Assembly: GCA_964390695.1 (NCBI GenBank)
Contig: CAYMKI010000065.1
Location: 1 to 15,909, forward strand
Reading direction: 5' to 3'
DNA length: 15,909 nt
Origin: CAWACC01 sp964390695
GTDB taxonomy: Bacteria > Chlamydiota > Chlamydiia > Chlamydiales > Parachlamydiaceae
In this document: in pieces, positions 1 to 7,268 of the stretch
Numbering within the stretch: position 1 is the stretch's first letter
Layout of the letters: each line of letters begins with the position of its first letter
Notes under the pieces: model-generated
Seen by the model: the letters and a program-made list of their open reading frames with translations, nothing else
Told to the model about the DNA's origin: nothing
The model's database searches: none
Made by a program: the position numbers and the translations under genes

Positions 1-1
1 C

Positions 2-403
2 GAAAAGGCATTTACATGGCTTTGCGACCATGGAGCTAAGCTTCATAAAAATATCTTTTTTAGTGCGTTAAATGGCAAGCTGAAAGCAGGTCAACTCAAT
101 TTTGAATTTCTAATTGCATTGATTCGGAAATGTGACACGTTGGTTTTTTGGGATTTGAATGTCTCTTTATCTTTATTTTGCGTGGTGGCCGGGCACTATA
201 ATGAAAACCCGGAAAAGTGCAAAGAGCTCCTGTCGTTGATGCTCAAAAAAGGCGCAGGAAATTGCAGATTCGAAGACTATAAAGATATCCTCAAGTTGGA
301 AAAGGATTTTGAAAGATACATGGATGAAGAACAAAGAAAAGTTGTGCAGCCTATCGTGTTGCAGTTGCTTGAAACCCATCTTAATCAAGGGAATAACCCT
401 TGA
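2..403 (+). CDS. C-terminal part of an unrecognised protein, possibly ankyrin-like
   Basis: The frame is open from the first bases of the window to a TGA at 401-403, so this is the 3' end of a longer gene whose start lies to the left. About 133 residues are visible. The text is rich in Leu, Lys and Cys and predicted mostly helical. Phrases such as WLCDHGAKLHKN and LLSLMLKKGAGN look like the helix-turn of ankyrin repeats (leucine-rich helix followed by a 'GA' turn), but the consensus TPLHxA is not present, so this is only a resemblance. An internal ATT/ATG-type start near 119 is possible but there is no reason to prefer it over read-through from the left. Function is unknown. Confidence 0.55.
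   Translation, partial: EKAFTWLCDHGAKLHKNIFFSALNGKLKAGQLNFEFLIALIRKCDTLVFWDLNVSLSLFCVVAGHYNENPEKCKELLSLMLKKGAGNCRFEDYKDILKLEKDFERYMDEEQRKVVQPIVLQLLETHLNQGNNP
386..402. repeat. Short inverted repeat over the stop codon of the first gene
   Basis: CAAGGG (386-391) and CCCTTG (397-402) form a perfect 6-bp stem with a 5-base loop, overlapping the TGA stop. No T run follows, so it is not a convincing intrinsic terminator, although it could slow 3' exonucleases. Confidence 0.3.
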
Positions 404-497
404 CTTCGGACAATAGCTGGCCTATCTCAATTGGCTGATTCAATGTGAGCTAGGATTTAGGGGGTAAGTTGGGTTTGTAGGCAAGAGATAACATCGC

Positions 498-526
498 TTT
501 ACAATAAAAACACATATGCCTATAAA
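498..526 (+). promoter_or_regulatory. Putative housekeeping-sigma promoter for the lipase gene
   Basis: TTTACA at 498-503 and TATAAA at 521-526 are separated by 17 bases, matching five of six bases of each consensus hexamer. It would start transcription near 533, giving a leader of about 35 bases before the ATG at 569. A GGAG at 554-557 serves as ribosome binding site, 11 bases before that ATG. Confidence 0.6.
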
Positions 527-536
527 ATAAGCATAT
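514..536. repeat. Inverted repeat framing the -10 box of the lipase promoter
   Basis: ATATGC (514-519) and GCATAT (531-536) are perfect inverted copies with 11 bases between, and the -10 hexamer TATAAA lies inside. The placement could suit an operator. The short AT-rich arms also make chance plausible. Confidence 0.35.
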
Positions 537-568
537 CCCTTTTTCAAGTCTTTGGAGAATATTTTTTT

Positions 569-1417
569 ATGATCGCGTCGTCTGATATCCCTTCTGCAAG
601 TAATTTACAACGTTCCTCTCCGGAAACGGAATGGAGCGTAGCTAATATCGTTACGGCTTTTCCTAGAGGTGTTTTTTCGGTAGCGACCGATCTATCCCTC
701 TTACCAATAGCAGGGATTGCTCTTGCCATCTCTACTTTAGCAAAGGTGCAATTTGATCCGGCCAATCCCAAGACACAAAAGCCTCCTATTCTTCTCCTGC
801 ATGGCTCAGGGTTCAACGAAACGGAATGGATTGTGGGCCGTCGATTTCTCAGCGATCCACAATATGGTTCTGTGTATTCTCTGAACTATGATGGTCTGTT
901 GAGCAATGATCCTCAAAAAGGGATTGATGATTATGCCGGAGGAAAGGTCAGGGATAAAATCTTAGATATCCAAAAGCAAACCGGCCTAAACGAGGTGATC
1001 ATCATCGGTCATTCCATGGGGGGCTTGATTGGGGGATATTATGCCGAAGAGTTTTCCGAAAAGGACGGGATCGCGGTCAATCACGTCATTTCAATAGGAT
1101 CGCCTTGGAAAGGGGCTCCGGCGCTTAATCGTATAGAAAAATACTCCAAATTCGGCAAAAAAGACACCCAAATGAAGGTGGACAATATTTTCCTTAAAAC
1201 ACTGGTTTCAAAATGTGTGAATTCTGAACAAGCCGGTAGGCGCAAATACTATAACATCGGCAGCACAACCGACTTCATGGTGCCTGCTCCATACAGCGAT
1301 CTGACAACAGAACCGAAGCGGCAACGCACTTATACATATCTTGGGCATTATGGCTTGATCGCCTCTCCGTCCGTATGGTCGCAGATTTGCTCTTGGCTCA
1401 ATGATATTCACACATAA
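569..1417 (+). CDS. Alpha/beta-hydrolase, lipase/esterase-like
   Basis: This 282-residue protein is a serine hydrolase of the alpha/beta fold, probably acting on ester bonds in lipids; the substrate is unknown. The oxyanion-side HG is at residues 78-79 (ILLLHGSG). The nucleophile elbow is G147-H-S149-M-G-G, the acid is probably D235 (STTDFMVPA, a classic 'DxxVP' context), and the catalytic His is H260 (YLGHYGL). The triad is therefore complete and correctly ordered. A hydrophobic stretch at about residues 43-58 precedes the hydrolase core and may be a membrane anchor or an uncleaved signal; residues 1-42 are of unknown role. The block ISIGSPWKGAPA resembles the post-nucleophile strand of PGAP1/lipase class proteins. 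The start at 569 has GGAG at 554-557 and a good promoter upstream. It stands alone, with 182 bases to the next gene. Known: family identity; inferred: lipid substrate, perhaps host-derived. Confidence 0.85.
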   Translation: MIASSDIPSASNLQRSSPETEWSVANIVTAFPRGVFSVATDLSLLPIAGIALAISTLAKVQFDPANPKTQKPPILLLHGSGFNETEWIVGRRFLSDPQYGSVYSLNYDGLLSNDPQKGIDDYAGGKVRDKILDIQKQTGLNEVIIIGHSMGGLIGGYYAEEFSEKDGIAVNHVISIGSPWKGAPALNRIEKYSKFGKKDTQMKVDNIFLKTLVSKCVNSEQAGRRKYYNIGSTTDFMVPAPYSDLTTEPKRQRTYTYLGHYGLIASPSVWSQICSWLNDIHT

Positions 1418-1439
1418 ATTACCTTTTAAGCCCTACTTG

Positions 1440-1468
1440 TTTATCAAATATTCTTTTAGCAGTATAAT
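1440..1468 (+). promoter_or_regulatory. Weak candidate promoter for the transposase-derived gene
   Basis: A perfect TATAAT at 1463-1468 lies 17 bases after TTTATC (1440-1445), a poor -35 box. This would give a leader of about 125 bases before the ATG at 1600. The -10 match is good but the region is AT-rich, so support is weak. The rest of 1418-1599 holds no gene that I can see. Confidence 0.25.
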
Positions 1469-1599
1469 ATTCATCAGAAGAGAGTAGGTAATTCTGTTTT
1501 GAGCTATATTTGATGTAAATCTCCCTTTACGATTATTCCCTCTCTTTTTATGATCGATAGCATCTGTAATATAAAGCACTATGCTAAAAGAGAAAACCT

Positions 1600-3687
1600 A
1601 TGGTCCCTAATACCCAGCCTCCAAGATTTGTCACAGGATCCGAATTCACTTCACAGCTTCCATCGCGCCTCCCGGATCCAATAGCTCATGACGTTGCAAA
1701 AATTATGGCTGCCGCGATACCCATATTACTGAATTTGCAGGGATGGAGCGATGCCATGACGGACCTCGGATTTCAAGCTGAGCTATTGCAAGGTGCAGAC
1801 AACACTCTTGCCGAGGAAGTCCAAAATATTGGTGATGAGGCTTTATTGGTGCCAGGCGAAGGTTTTGTGGACAAAGAGAGTGCTGAATTTCAAGCTGTGG
1901 CTGGCCTATTTGCTAAGAATATAAATCTTTCCAACTCCTTAGCAGGTACAAAAAAAAACAAAGAAAATGTGGCTTCCGAGGAATCTTCATCCAAGGAAAA
2001 TGCTAAAGAAGCCAGCGCAAAGACAGCGTCCGAAACAAAGAAAATCGTTGTCGCTCCAGGAGACGAAGGTTTAGATTTTTCTCGGCTTTTTGAAAAGGGT
2101 TCTGCAGGGGTCAACCACACTTCTGGTAAACAGCCGGTTCCCCCCAACGACGGCTCAGGCAAACCTGCTGAAAAAGGACAGGAGCTGCCGGCGGAAAAAG
2201 AAGGAAAAGAAACGGCCCCGATTCTAAAACAGCATGAATGGCGCCACTTCAAAGCAGGCGGAGGGGCTGACCATAAACATTTAGCATCGACAAAAAATGA
2301 AAATGCAGACAAGCAACCGGGTGCTGCTACGTCTCATCCCGCCCTTGCAAAAAAGAACCAGGAACCTGAAATTTCAGCTAAAGTCCAACCCCCGATCGGC
2401 GAAGATCAGGAGAAATCTATGCGGCCCGAACCTCCTGCTGACGCTCGTGAAAAGCAACAGGGCCGACGAGGCGAGGCAGAAAAGGCTGCAGCTAAACGCA
2501 TCGAACCTGACAAGGTTATTAAGCCTCGAATGGATCTTATCCCTCCATTGGTCAACAAGGAGGAACCGGACATTCCCTTCAAATACCATCATCCAGACCT
2601 ACTTAAACAGCCGCCTGTTGCTCCAGAGCAGCCTTTTACCCGCGAAGGCATCTTGCGCTATGCCCATCAAAATAAAAATGCCAAATTGAAGCAAGATGAA
2701 GGCTATCGGTTCGGCGATTTGATATTTATGGTCTTTTGTGCCGTGATCTGCGGGGCTAAGAATTCTGTGGATATTTGCCGCTATCTGCAAAAGCAAGAGA
2801 AGTTTTTTAAGATATGGCTGGGCTTTAAAAACAATATACCTCCGTTTCGCTTGTTTTGGTTCCTGTTGAATCGTTTGCATCCCCATGAGTTAAGCAGATT
2901 GTTGAAAGAAGTTTTAGGGCAAAAGCTGTCTGATTTGGCAGTGCATGTTAGAGTGTGGGAGTCCAATAGAGGGTTGATCTTGGGAGAGTTGAATACTGAT
3001 CACGCTTCTCAGGCGCATCTTCTGTTGGAAGCATTGGCGGTCTTTGATTTATACGGTGCGGTGATGACGTTAGATCTGCCTGTGCCCATGCCGGCGCTTT
3101 TCCGCCAAATCAAAAGAGGGAGAGGAGATTTTATTCTGACCTTGTATCCCAGTTTTGGCGATGTACATGACAAAGTGATGGACTTTTTTCAAAGGGATTC
3201 GCAGGAATCAGGAATTGAAAAATATAAACATACCATCGAAGATCCACAGTCGCTAGATATGCGCGAGATTTGGGTCTCGGAAGAGATGCAAACATACGAC
3301 CTGGAGGACGAGTTGTCTATGCTGAGGTCCTCCATCAAGCTGCATTCAGAATTTCTTTCCGAGAACAAGCGTTTGTCGACAGCGCGCTGTTATGTGTCCA
3401 GCCTAGCGGCAAAGGCGGAAGATATTTCTAAAACGCTGCGCGTGCTCAGCGGGTTGGAAAATAAGGTCGAGTGGTTGGCAGATTGCGACTTTTGGTATGC
3501 GCATGTGGCAGAGTTTGAAAGCGACAATATGCGACTCCTTCAGCATATCACTGCTCAGGCTTTACTGAAACATCAGAGTGGATCCGAGTCCCTAGAGGCT
3601 CTCAGAAAAAGAGCCTCGCAAGACAACCTGTTTTTACGAGAGGTGATGTCTGGATTGGAGTTTCAGGAAGAGGATTTGGCATTTTGA
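1600..3687 (+). CDS. Degenerate ISAs1/H-repeat-type transposase fused to a disordered N-terminus (probably domesticated)
   Basis: The 695-residue protein has three parts. Residues 1-110 are partly helical and unrecognised. Residues 110-345 are low complexity, rich in Lys, Glu, Pro and Ala, and surely disordered. Residues 366-692 follow an ISAs1-family (H-repeat) transposase from end to end. FGDLIFMVFCAVICGAKNS (371-389), the 'IP' at 413-414 and NRLHPHEL match the DDE_Tnp_1-associated domain. LGELNTDHAS (461-470) corresponds to the usual LGQxKVDEKSNE. GAVMTLD (486-492) matches GAxxTiDA with the second Asp (D492) kept. RCYVSSLAAKAED (596-608) matches the RYYISSL block. LSGLENKVEWLAD (616-628) matches HWxIENxLHWVLD with E620 kept and the first HW lost. 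The IAIDGKTLRGS block carrying the first catalytic Asp is absent: only about five residues lie where it should sit. The frame is intact over 2.1 kb, unlike a decayed insertion sequence. I see no terminal inverted repeats. It is therefore unlikely to transpose. Usual family length is about 370-400 residues; the extra 340 are N-terminal. Role unknown. Confidence 0.8.
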   Translation: MVPNTQPPRFVTGSEFTSQLPSRLPDPIAHDVAKIMAAAIPILLNLQGWSDAMTDLGFQAELLQGADNTLAEEVQNIGDEALLVPGEGFVDKESAEFQAVAGLFAKNINLSNSLAGTKKNKENVASEESSSKENAKEASAKTASETKKIVVAPGDEGLDFSRLFEKGSAGVNHTSGKQPVPPNDGSGKPAEKGQELPAEKEGKETAPILKQHEWRHFKAGGGADHKHLASTKNENADKQPGAATSHPALAKKNQEPEISAKVQPPIGEDQEKSMRPEPPADAREKQQGRRGEAEKAAAKRIEPDKVIKPRMDLIPPLVNKEEPDIPFKYHHPDLLKQPPVAPEQPFTREGILRYAHQNKNAKLKQDEGYRFGDLIFMVFCAVICGAKNSVDICRYLQKQEKFFKIWLGFKNNIPPFRLFWFLLNRLHPHELSRLLKEVLGQKLSDLAVHVRVWESNRGLILGELNTDHASQAHLLLEALAVFDLYGAVMTLDLPVPMPALFRQIKRGRGDFILTLYPSFGDVHDKVMDFFQRDSQESGIEKYKHTIEDPQSLDMREIWVSEEMQTYDLEDELSMLRSSIKLHSEFLSENKRLSTARCYVSSLAAKAEDISKTLRVLSGLENKVEWLADCDFWYAHVAEFESDNMRLLQHITAQALLKHQSGSESLEALRKRASQDNLFLREVMSGLEFQEEDLAF

Positions 3688-3836
3688 ATCGATTGGATGA
3701 GTTGTTCCACAGCTGATTTGATGAAGTTGAAGGCATCTCCAGCCCAAGAAACCAGCTTGGTAAATGCTTCGGGAAAAAATAAGTAGATGGCATAAAATAG
3801 CAAGCCATAAAAAATAAAGTGCAGAATAAATCGCAT
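3663..3836 (-). CDS. Small membrane protein, unknown function
   Basis: A 57-residue protein on the minus strand begins at the ATG complementary to 3834-3836, preceded by AGGA five bases upstream. An in-frame ATG 12 codons earlier (3872) has no ribosome binding site, so I prefer the shorter form. Residues 1-21 (MRFILHFIFYGLLFYAIYLFF) contain one strongly hydrophobic, aromatic membrane segment. The remainder (residues 22-57) is an amphipathic helix with a polar tail. The gene is convergent with the transposase-derived gene and shares its last 25 bases with that gene's 3' end. I do not recognise a family; being short, it could be spurious, but the start signal and clean one-segment topology favour a real gene. 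Confidence 0.5.
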   Translation of the reverse strand: MRFILHFIFYGLLFYAIYLFFPEAFTKLVSWAGDAFNFIKSAVEQLIQSIQNAKSSS

Positions 3837-3925
3837 AAAATTCCTATTGTGAGGTTTTTCCTCTTTCCTCATAGCTTAGATATGGATTAATATAAAAGAA
3901 GAAAATTAAAGGTGGTGTAACTGTT

Positions 3926-5440
3926 ATGCATTGCGTACATATAGCATCAGAATTGGCCCCTGTAGCAAAAGTCGGAGGCTTGGCAGATGTTACCCTAGGT
4001 CTGTCAAGAGAATTGTCCTGGAAAGGGCATGATATTGATCTCATCATTCCTAAATACGATTGCATGGATAGCTCTACGGTGAGGGATTTGAGCATAGAGT
4101 GCGATGACTTGCTGTCATATTATGAGGGACAGTGGCATCATAATATCGTCTGGATAGGCTGGGTGGAAAACCTGAAGGTATATTTTATAGAACCTCATCA
4201 TCCCCGCTATTTTTTCAGCCGGGGGTGTTTTTATGGGTGCGCGGATGATATCGAACGCTACCTCTACTTTAGCCGCACGGCCTTGGAATTCATTCAAAAG
4301 AAACAATTAAAACCCGATATTATCCACTTGCACGACTGGCAGACGGCTATTATAGCTCCCCTGATCCATAACCTATATAAAAACCAGGCTTTGGCCCGCT
4401 CAAAATTGGTCTTTACCATCCATAATCTGGAATATCAAGGTAAATGCAGTCCCGCAGATCTGGATCGCATCGGTTTGGCAGGTAATGATCTTTTAACTCC
4501 CGAAAAGATGCAAGACAACCACGATCCCCGCCAAATCAACTTGTTGAAAGGTGCCCTAGTATATTCGGACTACGTTACTACGGTCTCGCCCAACTATGCC
4601 AAAGAAGTGATAACTCCTCTTGGGGGGCGTTGGCTAGATAAAACGCTGCTTGAAAATAAGAACAAGTTTAAGGGAATTCTGAATGGGCTGGACTATTCTT
4701 ACTGGAACCCAGAAATCGACCGCTACCTGCCGGCGCATTTTTCTCCGAGAGAAATGCCGCGAGATAAAAAAGACATAGCGACGCTGGATAAAAAATCCTT
4801 CGTCAAAAAGTGCCTGCGTGAAAAATTTATGCTGGCCGAACTGCACAAGCCCATCGTAGGGTGTGTAGCCCGTCTCGTCCCCCAAAAGGGGATCGATCTG
4901 ATTAAGCACGCCTTGAGATTTACTCTGCGGCATCAAGGACAGTTTGTTTTGCTGGGATCCAGCCCCATTCCCAGCATTACCGAGGATTTTCACAACCTCA
5001 GGCAGGAATATGCCGAACACCCAGATGTGCATTTGATTCTACATCATCAGGAAGATCTGGCGCACTATATCTATGCCGGATCGGATATGTTCATCGTGCC
5101 TTCGCTTTTCGAGCCTTGTGGCCTGACTCAGCTGATCGCCTTAAAATATGGGTCTATACCCATTGTCAGAAAAACCGGGGGCTTGGCTGATACTATCTTT
5201 GATATCGATTTTTCCGGTAAGCCGCTTGAAGAGACCAATGGGTACGTTTTTGACCATCCCGACACCAAAGGCATCGAATCTGCACTAGGCAGAGCCATAG
5301 AGTGTTGGTTTAATCACCCTGAAAAATGGCGTAAATTGATGATCAGGGCCATGAACATGGATTTCAGCTGGGATATTCCATCTGATGAATACCTTGAAAT
5401 TTACAAGAAGATCACTTCGACACAGGAGACACGGGTTTGA
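3926..5440 (+). CDS. glgA: Glycogen synthase (ADP-glucose type), GT5 family
   Basis: The 504-residue enzyme transfers glucose from ADP-glucose to the non-reducing end of alpha-1,4-glucan in the cytoplasm. The N-terminal GT-B half carries the K15-V-G-G-L sugar-nucleotide signature close to the start, the HLHDWQT block (134-140) and TIHNLEYQG (164-172). The linker has ILNGLDYSYWNP (251-262). The C-terminal half has VARLVPQKG (314-322, with R316 and K321 for phosphate binding), SLFEPCGLTQ (393-402, with the conserved Glu at 396) and KTGGLADT (416-423). Length is slightly above the roughly 475-residue E. coli enzyme. AAAGGTGG at 3908-3914 is the ribosome binding site, and the chlamydial-looking start MHCVHIASELAPVAKVGG fits. 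The stop overlaps the TTG start of pgsA by four bases, so the two are translationally coupled. From memory, glgA and pgsA are also neighbours in Chlamydia. Confidence 0.97.
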   Translation: MHCVHIASELAPVAKVGGLADVTLGLSRELSWKGHDIDLIIPKYDCMDSSTVRDLSIECDDLLSYYEGQWHHNIVWIGWVENLKVYFIEPHHPRYFFSRGCFYGCADDIERYLYFSRTALEFIQKKQLKPDIIHLHDWQTAIIAPLIHNLYKNQALARSKLVFTIHNLEYQGKCSPADLDRIGLAGNDLLTPEKMQDNHDPRQINLLKGALVYSDYVTTVSPNYAKEVITPLGGRWLDKTLLENKNKFKGILNGLDYSYWNPEIDRYLPAHFSPREMPRDKKDIATLDKKSFVKKCLREKFMLAELHKPIVGCVARLVPQKGIDLIKHALRFTLRHQGQFVLLGSSPIPSITEDFHNLRQEYAEHPDVHLILHHQEDLAHYIYAGSDMFIVPSLFEPCGLTQLIALKYGSIPIVRKTGGLADTIFDIDFSGKPLEETNGYVFDHPDTKGIESALGRAIECWFNHPEKWRKLMIRAMNMDFSWDIPSDEYLEIYKKITSTQETRV

Positions 5441-6039
5441 GTATTGCTAACTATTTGACCATCATCAGGCTGCTAATAAGTCCTATCTTTTTGTTGCTCT
5501 ATGTAGAACACGATGCTTTTGAGATCAGCGATCAGCTTCTGCCCTATATCTTGCTGGTATTGTTCGGTATTTCCGAGCTGTCTGATGCTTTCGATGGATA
5601 TATTGCCAGAAAATACAACCAAGTTACCGATTTAGGCAAGATACTCGATCCCATGGCCGATAGCATCTACAGGACGTCGGTATTCTTAACCTTCACCTTG
5701 GAGCCCATAAAATTGCCCATGGTGATTATTTTTGTGTTCCTGTACCGTGATTCGGTAATCAGCACGCTGCGCACCATTTGCGCGTTGAAAGGTTTTGCCT
5801 TAGCAGCGCGTAAGAGCGGTAAGATCAAGGCTGTAATACAAGCCATTGCCACATTCTTAGTCATCATGCTGATGATACCACATTCCTTAGGGTACCTGCC
5901 GTTGCAGGATTTACGCCTGATGAGCGCTTATATTGTAGGAACCGCCGCGGGCTATGCCTTCTTTTCGGGACTGGACTATATCTATGCCAACCGCTCGTAC
6001 ATCAAGTTGTTGTTGACGCTGCCGGTTAAGCCGGGGTGA
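5437..6039 (+). CDS. pgsA: CDP-alcohol phosphatidyltransferase, probably phosphatidylglycerophosphate synthase
   Basis: A 200-residue integral membrane enzyme. It carries the complete CDP-alcohol phosphotransferase signature DG(x2)AR(x8)G(x3)D(x3)D: D53, G54, A57, R58, G67, D71 and D75. These residues bind the metal and the CDP moiety. The likely reaction is CDP-diacylglycerol plus glycerol-3-phosphate giving phosphatidylglycerophosphate and CMP, the first step to phosphatidylglycerol. The opening (MSIANYLTIIRLLISPIFLL) is typical of PgsA, and about five membrane segments follow. The start is TTG at 5437, supported by AGGAGA at 5424-5429; it sits inside the glgA stop (TTGA overlap). The 3' end overlaps the GTG start of the kinase by four bases. 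Chlamydiae often have more than one pgsA-like gene, so a different polar alcohol acceptor cannot be excluded. Confidence 0.88.
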   Translation: MSIANYLTIIRLLISPIFLLLYVEHDAFEISDQLLPYILLVLFGISELSDAFDGYIARKYNQVTDLGKILDPMADSIYRTSVFLTFTLEPIKLPMVIIFVFLYRDSVISTLRTICALKGFALAARKSGKIKAVIQAIATFLVIMLMIPHSLGYLPLQDLRLMSAYIVGTAAGYAFFSGLDYIYANRSYIKLLLTLPVKPG

Positions 6040-7028
6040 ATACTATGGCTAACGCCTCTGCCGCTTCGTATGAAGTCTTAGGTATCGGAGCACCGTTGAT
6101 TGATCATGTGCTGCGCGTCGATGATGCCTACCTGCGATCCATCGGAGCTGAAAAGGGAAGCATGCAAGCCGTTGACTATCGCAAATTCCGCCGGATTATC
6201 CAACACGCACACTCCGAGGGAATAGTAAGGTCCGGAGGGAGCTGTTCCAATACGATTAAAGGCTTGTCCCGATTTGGCCATCCATGCGCCTTTATTGGGA
6301 AGATCGGCGAGGATACCGCAGGTGAAATATTCACTGAAAGCCTGCTTAAAGCGCAGGTCACCCCCCTTTTATGTCACTCTGCGACACCTACAGGCCAGTT
6401 GGCCTGTCTCGTCTCTGGGGATGGAGAAAGGACCTTTCGCGATTTTTTGGGGGCGAGCAGATTATTGAGCGGTGATGAACTCTCCATGGAGAGTTTTCTG
6501 GGCGTAAAATTAGTGCATATCGAAGGCTATACTTTGATGAATCACGGCCTCACGCGCCGGGCGATGGAATTAGCCAAGGCTGCCGGTGCGTTGATCTCAT
6601 TTGACCTGTCCAATTTCGAAGTGGTCAGGGATTACAGGGAAGAGATAGTCTATCTGCTCTCCACTTATGTGGATATTGTCTTTGCCAATGCCGCCGAAAC
6701 CCAAGCTCTTACACAGAGAGATCCCGAGAAGGGATGCGCACTGCTTAAGGATCTCTGTGGTTTATGTGTGGTGTTAATGGGCGCTGAAGGCTGTTGGATC
6801 GGATCTGGTTTCGAGCTGATGCGCTGTTATGCCTATCCTGTTGAACCCTTAGATACGACTGGAGCCGGCGATTTGTTTACGGCGGGTTTTTTGCATGGAT
6901 ATCTAACGGGAAAAAGCTTGCCCATGTGCGCGCACTATGGCGCATTGGCCGGGGCCGAGGTAGTCAAAATTTACGGTGCCGATATTCCCGATGCGGAATG
7001 GGAGCAACTCCTTAAAAAGATAATTTAA
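6036..7028 (+). CDS. PfkB/ribokinase-family carbohydrate or nucleoside kinase
   Basis: This 330-residue cytoplasmic kinase has the PfkB fold. Residues 67-74 (GGSCSNTI) match the substrate-binding signature 1, GKIGEDTAG (88-96) the following conserved turn, and DTTGAGDLFTAGFL (273-286) signature 2, with G276-A-G the anion hole and D279 the catalytic base. NAAET at 218-222 is the usual NxxE-type metal/phosphate motif. The overall pattern (GxGAPLIDH near the N-terminus, FIGKIGED, the C-terminal GALAGAEVV) is closest to the adenosine-kinase/sugar-kinase subgroup; the exact substrate cannot be told. The GTG at 6036 overlaps the pgsA stop as GTGA; an ATG three codons on (6045), preceded by GGGGTG, is an equally good start. 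It is the last gene of the glgA-pgsA operon and is followed by a possible terminator near 7168. Confidence 0.88.
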   Translation: MNTMANASAASYEVLGIGAPLIDHVLRVDDAYLRSIGAEKGSMQAVDYRKFRRIIQHAHSEGIVRSGGSCSNTIKGLSRFGHPCAFIGKIGEDTAGEIFTESLLKAQVTPLLCHSATPTGQLACLVSGDGERTFRDFLGASRLLSGDELSMESFLGVKLVHIEGYTLMNHGLTRRAMELAKAAGALISFDLSNFEVVRDYREEIVYLLSTYVDIVFANAAETQALTQRDPEKGCALLKDLCGLCVVLMGAEGCWIGSGFELMRCYAYPVEPLDTTGAGDLFTAGFLHGYLTGKSLPMCAHYGALAGAEVVKIYGADIPDAEWEQLLKKII

Positions 7029-7088
7029 ACCCAATTGATGTTTAGTCAGGGGGTGTTGTAGCGATGAGACTTCTTGCGTAACTAATAG

Positions 7089-7168
7089 AAACGCTAAGAC
7101 GCGAAAGCGCTCAGGTTATGGGCTCCATTCTTTGCGCCATTGCGTCTTTTGCTTCTTTGCGTTTTTTT
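7089..7168. repeat. Imperfect palindromic repeat of ACGC/GCAAAG units ending in a T run
   Basis: This lies in the 240-base gap (7029-7268), which holds no convincing gene. The left arm reads AAACGCTAAGACGCGAAAG onward (7089-7110). The right arm (7134-7164) read on the minus strand gives AAACGCAAAGAAGCAAAAG and then ACGCAATGGCGC, so the arms are imperfect inverted copies built from 8-9-base units. Seven T residues follow at 7162-7168. Two readings are possible: a dispersed intergenic repeat of the 'GCAAAGACGCAAAG' type found in many bacterial genomes, or a rho-independent terminator for the glgA operon. Both may be true. Confidence 0.5.
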
Positions 7169-7268
7169 AAGTTTTATAACGATCTCGTATGTGTGCATCC
7201 CATATCCAAATTGAATGTTGGAGCTTACACTAAAATTTAGGTTATGCAAGAGGTTTAATAGAAAGCTA

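Noticed and set aside
404..568. Possible tRNA or small RNA before the lipase gene
   Set aside because: No cloverleaf, T-loop GGTTCRA or CCA end could be found; only the promoter and palindrome are visible.
1418..1599. Possible insertion-sequence end before the transposase-like gene
   Set aside because: I looked for inverted ends and target duplications here and after 3687 and saw none, so an intact insertion sequence is not supported.
1890..2312. 140-codon open frame on the minus strand
   Set aside because: It lies fully antisense to the Lys/Glu-rich linker of the transposase-derived protein; its Ser/Phe/Leu-rich text is what the reverse of such codons gives, and it has no ribosome binding site or motif.
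2297..2689. 130-codon plus-strand frame inside the transposase-derived gene
   Set aside because: It is a shifted frame of the same low-complexity stretch. The main frame continues without interruption into recognisable transposase blocks, so there is no frameshift to explain.
4634..5032. 132-codon minus-strand frame in glgA
   Set aside because: It is the reverse strand of conserved glycogen synthase motifs, with no independent support.
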